Assembly: GCA_030622265.1 (NCBI GenBank)
Contig: JAUXGG010000035.1
Location: 1 to 9,915, forward strand
Reading direction: 5' to 3'
From: Candidatus Eiseniibacteriota bacterium
GTDB lineage: Bacteria > Arandabacterota > Arandabacteria > Arandabacterales > Arandabacteraceae
DNA length: 9,915 nucleotides
Shown: piece after piece, positions 6,324-9,915 of the stretch
Layout of the letters: every line of letters begins with the position of its first letter
Numbering within the stretch: position 1 is the stretch's first letter
Translations under genes and position numbers: made by a program
Notes under the pieces: generated by a model
Told to the model about the DNA's origin: nothing
What the model saw: only the letters and a program-made list of their open reading frames with translations
Databases searched by the model: none

Positions 6324-7563
6324 TCTCTTCACGATCTCTTTCACCGCCCTGTTGGCGGGCCAGATCGTTTCCATTCTAGGTGACCGGCTCAACAATATCG
6401 CGATGATAGAGCTGCTCGCCACCGAGACCGGCAGGTTCGCCAACTCCGGTTCCACGTTCGAATTGTCGAAGCTCGCCCTGGCGATGACCCTGCCCGCTCT
6501 TGCCTTCGGACCTTTCGTAGGTGCCTACGTGGACCGGGTAAGCCGTAAGCGGGTCCTCATTCTGACCGACATCGTGAGGGGCCTGGCAGTGCTCGCCATT
6601 CCCTTCATGAGACCCTCGCTGCCGCTCTGGACAGTCTATGGGGTCATCGCGGTGCTTTACTTCGCCAACCTGTTCTTCCTGCCGGCAAGGTGCGCAATCG
6701 TTAGCGAGATCGTCTCACGGGACAGGCTCCTGAAAGCTAATTCCATCCTCTCTCTCGGCGCAACGACGGCGACAATCGCCGGTTTCGTTGTGGGCGGAGT
6801 CATCGCCACCAAAGCGGGCTGGCGAACCGCCCTTTATCTCGATTCGGCGACCTACTTTTTCTCTGCCGCTGCCCTGGCTTTCATACGGCTGAGGGAGCCT
6901 GAGGCAGGAGCGGTGACAGAAACGGGTTCACTGACTGAGGAGGGGCCCGTGGCCGGGGAGCGTCGGTACTATCTTCAGACCATCAGGGAAGCCATCGGGA
7001 TCGTGCGTCATTCACGAATAGCGAGACTGGGTGTCTTCGTTCCACCCGTAGTAGTACTGGCAGGAACCACAGCTTACGTGCTCGGGGTCACATTGATCGA
7101 AAGTCGAATTCCCGAGGGTACGATGTACATCGGCTTCCTGATCGGGCTGGCCGGTGCGGGAATGGGGGCCGGGAGCTTCTTCACCGGTAAGGTGCTCCAC
7201 AAACAACCCCTGGGAAGGACCGCGGTGATCTGGATCCCTGTCGTGATTCTGCCGCTGATGGCCATAGGTCTGACCGAGAGCTTGTATCTCCTGGGACTTG
7301 CCATGTTTGTCGCGGGATTTGCGGCGGGGCCTGTCTTTGTCTCCACCGAGACGGCCATCCAGCACAGCGCGCCCCGGGGGAGACAGGCCACGGTTTTTGC
7401 CCTGAGGGACATGCAGATGAAACTCGCCGTGGTGGTGGCGGCCGGCCTTGCGGCCGCGGCCGCCGGCGCGATGAGCGCGAAACTCGCCCTGGTGGCGCTA
7501 CTGGTACTGTGGCTGTTGATCTCACTGCCGGTCATCCGGACGGGAACGGCGGCAAAGACCTGA
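6286..7563 (+). CDS. MFS transporter (MFS_3/efflux type)
   Basis: A 425-residue major facilitator superfamily protein, a proton-coupled exporter by analogy with its family. About 12 hydrophobic segments can be followed, with the signature motif A between helices 2 and 3 seen as GAYVDRVSRKR. A long polar cytoplasmic loop of Glu/Thr/Gly-rich sequence (about residues 204-232) separates the two six-helix halves. The N-terminal pattern FTALLAGQIVSILGDRLNNIA is typical of the group containing EntS and macrolide-efflux-like proteins. The start at 6286 (weak GGGA five bases upstream) overlaps the end of the GT4 gene by 38 bp, so translation is probably coupled and the gene belongs to the acyltransferase-GT4 operon. 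That suggests export of a product related to the glycolipid pathway, but the substrate is unknown. It ends 51 bp from the convergent groEL. Confidence 0.9.
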   Translation: MTLPRSRPPDYRSLFTISFTALLAGQIVSILGDRLNNIAMIELLATETGRFANSGSTFELSKLALAMTLPALAFGPFVGAYVDRVSRKRVLILTDIVRGLAVLAIPFMRPSLPLWTVYGVIAVLYFANLFFLPARCAIVSEIVSRDRLLKANSILSLGATTATIAGFVVGGVIATKAGWRTALYLDSATYFFSAAALAFIRLREPEAGAVTETGSLTEEGPVAGERRYYLQTIREAIGIVRHSRIARLGVFVPPVVVLAGTTAYVLGVTLIESRIPEGTMYIGFLIGLAGAGMGAGSFFTGKVLHKQPLGRTAVIWIPVVILPLMAIGLTESLYLLGLAMFVAGFAAGPVFVSTETAIQHSAPRGRQATVFALRDMQMKLAVVVAAGLAAAAAGAMSAKLALVALLVLWLLISLPVIRTGTAAKT

Positions 7564-7614
7564 TTGATGAGAGTCTATCGTGTTAAAGCATCCCCTGATT
7601 ACAGGGTTGGTCCT

Positions 7615-9201
7615 CTAGTCCTCTTCTTCCTCCGGTTTCTCCGTGACAATGGCCTCGGTTATCAGCATGAGTGAAGCGACGCTGGCGGCATTCTGAAGCG
7701 CCGACCTGACCACCTTGGCAGGGTCCAGCACGCCTGATGCGACAAGGTCCGCATACTCCATCGTCCGCGCGTCAAAACCGTTGGGGCCTTTCAGGGCCTT
7801 TATCTTCTCGACCACCACCGACCCTTCCATGCCACAGTTCTCGGCTATGAGGCGAGCCGGCTGCTCGAGAGCCCTGGCCACCACATCCGCACCGATCCTC
7901 TCATCATCCTTGAGCTTCATCTTCTCTACGAACGGAATCGCACGAATAAGCATGACCCCACCACCGGGCACGACCCCTTCCTCCACGGCAGACCTGGTGG
8001 CGGCCAGTGCGTCCTCGACTCTCCCTTTTCTTTCCTTCATCTCGGTCTCGGTGGTGGCGCCCACCTTTATTATAGCGACTCCCCCGACCAGCTTTGCCAG
8101 TCTCTCCTGGACCTTCTCGCGGTCATAGTCCGAAGTCGAGGCCTCGATCTGCTTTCTCAGCTGTCCGATCCTCGCCGAGATCTTGGCCTTCTTTCCCTTG
8201 CCACCGACGATGGTGGTGTTCTCCTTGTCCAGGGTCACCCTGCGCGCGACACCAAGATCCCCCAAAACGGTGTTCTCGAGCTTGAAGCCCATATCTTCGG
8301 ATATCAGCTTGCCGCCTGTAAGGATGGCGATATCCTCGAGTATGGCCTTTCGCTTGTCGCCGAAGCCGGGAGCTTTCACCGCGCAGCAGTTGAGGGTGCC
8401 CTTCAATTTGTTGAGCACCAGCGTGGCCAGCGCTTCACCCTCGATATCCTCCGCAATCACCAGGAGGGGCCGTCCGGCCTGGGCGACCTTCTCCAGCAGC
8501 TGGACCATATCCTTCATCACGCTGATCTTCTTGTCATATATCAGGATCAGGCAGTCCTCGAACGTACAGATCATCTTCTCCGAGTCGGTCGCGAAGTAAG
8601 GCGAAAGATAGCCGCGGTCGAACTGCATTCCCTCGACTACCTCAAGAGTGGTCTCAAGTGTGTTAGCCTCTTCCACCGTGATCACGCCTTCCTTGCCAAC
8701 CTCCTCCATCGCGTCGGCGATGATCTTGCCGATCTCCGGATCGTTGTTGGCCGAGATGCCTGCCACCTGGGCGATCTCCTCACGGGTCCTTATGGGCTTC
8801 GCGGCTTTCCCGATCTCAGACGTGACGGCCTCAACCGCCTTGTCCATCCCTCGTTTCATCGCGAGCGGATTGGCCCCGGCGGTGACATTGCGAAGGCCCT
8901 GAAAGATCAAGGCCTGGGCCAGTACCGTCGCCGTCGTGGTACCGTCACCGGCAGCATCCTGGGTCTTGCTCGCCACCTCCTTGAGCATCTGCGCACCGAG
9001 GTTCTCATACGGGTCCTTGAGCTCTATCTCCCTGGCAATCGTCACACCATCGTTGGTGATCACCGGCGAGCCGAACTTCTTGTCCAGAACAACGTTTCTG
9101 CCTCTCGGCCCCAGGGTTATGCTCACGGCGGCCGCCAGCGCGTCCGCCCCACTCTTCAACAGGGCTCTTGCATCGCCACTGAATTCAATCTGCTTGGCCA
9201 T
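7615..9201 (-). CDS. groEL: 60-kDa chaperonin GroEL
   Basis: GroEL forms the double-ring ATP-driven folding chamber of the bacterial cytosol and works with the GroES lid. The 528-residue product carries the group I signatures throughout: [22 protein letters not shown] at 50-54, the ATP-binding GDGTTT at 85-90, [12 protein letters not shown] in the apical domain, and [20 protein letters not shown] near the C-terminus. The ATG at 9201 has GGAGGAGG nine bases upstream. Two things are odd. The C-terminus ends [10 protein letters not shown] with no Gly-Gly-Met repeats, making it about 15-20 residues shorter than the E. coli protein. There is also no groES in front of it: the upstream gene is coaX. 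A CIRCE-like element lies between promoter and start, indicating HrcA-type heat-shock control. It could be a second groEL copy of the genome. Confidence 0.97.
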   Translation of the reverse strand: MAKQIEFSGDARALLKSGADALAAAVSITLGPRGRNVVLDKKFGSPVITNDGVTIAREIELKDPYENLGAQMLKEVASKTQDAAGDGTTTATVLAQALIFQGLRNVTAGANPLAMKRGMDKAVEAVTSEIGKAAKPIRTREEIAQVAGISANNDPEIGKIIADAMEEVGKEGVITVEEANTLETTLEVVEGMQFDRGYLSPYFATDSEKMICTFEDCLILIYDKKISVMKDMVQLLEKVAQAGRPLLVIAEDIEGEALATLVLNKLKGTLNCCAVKAPGFGDKRKAILEDIAILTGGKLISEDMGFKLENTVLGDLGVARRVTLDKENTTIVGGKGKKAKISARIGQLRKQIEASTSDYDREKVQERLAKLVGGVAIIKVGATTETEMKERKGRVEDALAATRSAVEEGVVPGGGVMLIRAIPFVEKMKLKDDERIGADVVARALEQPARLIAENCGMEGSVVVEKIKALKGPNGFDARTMEYADLVASGVLDPAKVVRSALQNAASVASLMLITEAIVTEKPEEEED

Positions 9202-9210
9202 TCTGTACTT

Positions 9211-9218
9211 CCTCCTCC
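9211..9218 (-). promoter_or_regulatory. Shine-Dalgarno of groEL
   Basis: Minus-strand GGAGGAGG, nine bases before the ATG at 9201, a strong site suited to a highly expressed chaperonin. Confidence 0.75.
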
Positions 9219-9237
9219 GGTTTCCCTGCGGATCATA

Positions 9238-9253
9238 TGCCAGGCATCTGGCA
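9238..9253. repeat. Leader hairpin next to the groEL ribosome site
   Basis: TGCCAG and CTGGCA form a perfect 6-bp stem around GCAT in the groEL leader, about 20 bases upstream of the Shine-Dalgarno. Its right arm shares bases with one arm of the CIRCE-like element. Confidence 0.35.
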
Positions 9254-9274
9254 CTCTCGCATCTTGACTGCTAA
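9248..9274. promoter_or_regulatory. CIRCE-like HrcA operator upstream of groEL
   Basis: CIRCE is TTAGCACTC-N9-GAGTGCTAA, bound by the heat-shock repressor HrcA. Here the plus strand reads CTGGCACTC (9248-9256), nine bases, then GACTGCTAA (9266-9274). That is 7 of 9 and 8 of 9 matches with the exact spacer length. It sits 46 bases upstream of the groEL start, downstream of the candidate -10 box, which is where CIRCE normally lies. The two arms pair only partly with each other (6 of 9). Confidence 0.7.
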
Positions 9275-9282
9275 CCATGCCA

Positions 9283-9311
9283 ACGATACAACTCCCGCCC
9301 GGTGTACGCAA
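9283..9311 (-). promoter_or_regulatory. Candidate groEL promoter
   Basis: On the minus strand TTGCGT (9311-9306) and TATCGT (9288-9283) are separated by 17 bases. The hexamers match the sigma-70 consensus at 3 and 4 of 6 positions. The predicted start of transcription falls at the edge of the CIRCE-like element, as expected for HrcA repression. Confidence 0.35.
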
Positions 9312-9329
9312 GTGAATTCACCAGAACGG

Positions 9330-9401
9330 AATTCACAACTCCGGGGTCAGGTACCGAAGTGTGAATCCACCCTTCGGTACCTGACCCCGGAGTTGTGAAT
9401 T
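9330..9401. repeat. 72-bp palindromic repeat with 30-bp perfect arms
   Basis: Positions 9330-9359 and 9372-9401 are perfect reverse complements (30 of 30), separated by a 12-base loop (TGTGAATCCACC). The arm contains GGGGTCAGGTACC and begins with AATTCAC. A 10-bp palindrome GTGAATTCAC lies just outside at 9312-9321, and GTGAAT recurs in the loop and at the right end. It starts 19 bp after the coaX stop and ends before the groEL promoter. It may be a REP/MITE-like mobile hairpin, and could also block transcription from coaX into groEL, although no T-run follows it. No transposase gene is in the window. Confidence 0.85.
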
Positions 9402-9419
9402 TGTGACTGGCTGCCCGGC

Positions 9420-9915
9420 CTAGCGAAGCCCCGGGTCGACGGCATAGGCTATCCCCTTGAGCGTAAGATGCGGATCATAGACCGACTCGAAGCCCAGGGC
9501 CTCATGCAACATCTCGGCCTGCCCGCCGGTGACAATGACGGAGCACTCCACACCCAACTCATCCCACATTCGCCTCACCACACCCTCAACCTGCGAGACG
9601 TTTCCGTAGAATATCCCTGACTGCATGCAGTCGACCGTGGTCCTTCCGATCACCCTGGCGGGCTTGCGGATTTCCACAGCAGGCAGCATCCTCGTGCGCG
9701 TCCACAGGTCACGCGCCCCGCACCGGATACCCGGGGCGATGACGCCGCCGCAGTACCCGCCATCCGCCGAAACATAGTCATAGGTGGTGGCGGTGCCGGC
9801 ATCCACGACGATGCAGGGTCCGCCATACTGATAATAGGCGCCCACCGCGTCCGCCACCCTGTCCCCCCCCACCTCGGAAGGGTTGTCGGTGCGGACGCTG
9901 ATGCCCCAGTCACCC
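9420..9915 (-). CDS. coaX: Type III pantothenate kinase CoaX, C-terminal part
   Basis: CoaX phosphorylates pantothenate with ATP in the first step of coenzyme A synthesis and belongs to the ASKHA (acetate and sugar kinase/hsc70/actin) fold. The 164 residues in view contain the family's VVDAGTATTYD phosphate-binding block, GGVIAPGI, GRTTVDCMQSGIFYG and the VTGGQAE motif near the C-terminus, in the usual order. The frame stays open to the right edge, with upstream residues RTDNPSEVGGDR matching the family, so the start lies outside; about 90-100 N-terminal residues are missing. The GTG at 9872 is an internal codon, not the start. A run of eight G (minus strand, 9870-9863) lies within the VGGDR codons. 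The gene is upstream of groEL on the same strand but is separated from it by 218 bp holding a large palindrome and groEL's own promoter, so the two are probably separate transcripts. Confidence 0.93.
   Translation of the reverse strand, partial: GDWGISVRTDNPSEVGGDRVADAVGAYYQYGGPCIVVDAGTATTYDYVSADGGYCGGVIAPGIRCGARDLWTRTRMLPAVEIRKPARVIGRTTVDCMQSGIFYGNVSQVEGVVRRMWDELGVECSVIVTGGQAEMLHEALGFESVYDPHLTLKGIAYAVDPGLR

Noticed and set aside
7593..7606. Hairpin CCCTG-ATTA-CAGGG between the convergent MFS and groEL genes
   Set aside because: The stem is only 5 bp with no T-run on either strand, too weak to call a terminator, though the location would suit one.
9420..9872. coaX as a complete gene starting at the GTG at 9872
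   Set aside because: The frame continues upstream with family-matching residues to the window edge, and the CoaX N-terminal third would be missing.
1..9915. CRISPR arrays, tRNA or rRNA genes, transposase genes, defence-system operons
   Set aside because: I read both strands for repeat-spacer patterns, cloverleaf ends and typical protein motifs and saw none; only the palindrome at 9330-9401 hints at a mobile element.

Overview
The window is dense bacterial DNA of fairly high GC content. Group I GroEL, a CIRCE-like element, UppP, an MglA-family GTPase and CoaX all point to a bacterium. The lineage cannot be fixed from the sequence. Three traits are worth keeping in mind: a UbiA-family enzyme that looks most like archaeal-type digeranylgeranylglyceryl phosphate synthases, an acyltransferase/PimA-like glycosyltransferase pair reminiscent of the actinobacterial PatA/PimA arrangement, and a GroEL without the usual Gly-Gly-Met tail. 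Together they suggest an environmental, poorly sampled phylum, but this is inference.

Layout. Positions 1-4184 are one minus-strand run, read from right to left: a small protein of unknown family, an MglA-type Ras-like GTPase with a long acidic C-terminal tail, a protein made of about ten TPR repeats, a UbiA-type prenyltransferase, and the N-terminal half of undecaprenyl-diphosphatase UppP. The UppP frame is closed by an in-frame stop at the very left edge of the window. The TPR and UbiA genes overlap by 4 bp and uppP follows 24 bp later, so these three are almost certainly co-transcribed.

A divergent promoter region (about 4185-4320) separates this run from a plus-strand operon at 4321-7563: an LpxL/PatA-like acyltransferase, a PimA-like GT4 glycosyltransferase (4-bp overlap) and an MFS exporter (38-bp overlap). 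The first two probably build an acylated glycolipid of the envelope. The exporter's substrate is unknown.

Positions 7615-9915 are minus strand again: groEL as a single gene, without groES beside it, preceded by a good Shine-Dalgarno sequence, a CIRCE-like operator and a plausible promoter. Upstream of that lie a 72-bp near-perfect palindrome with 30-bp arms and the C-terminal part of coaX (type III pantothenate kinase), which runs off the right edge.

The theme of the left two thirds is the cell envelope: polyprenyl-lipid enzymes, an acyltransferase/glycosyltransferase pair, and a polarity-type GTPase with a TPR partner candidate. No CRISPR array, tRNA, rRNA, transposase gene or obvious new defence system was found. 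The most unusual items are the 72-bp palindrome, the half-length UppP, the tailed MglA without MglB, and the DGGGP-synthase-like UbiA.
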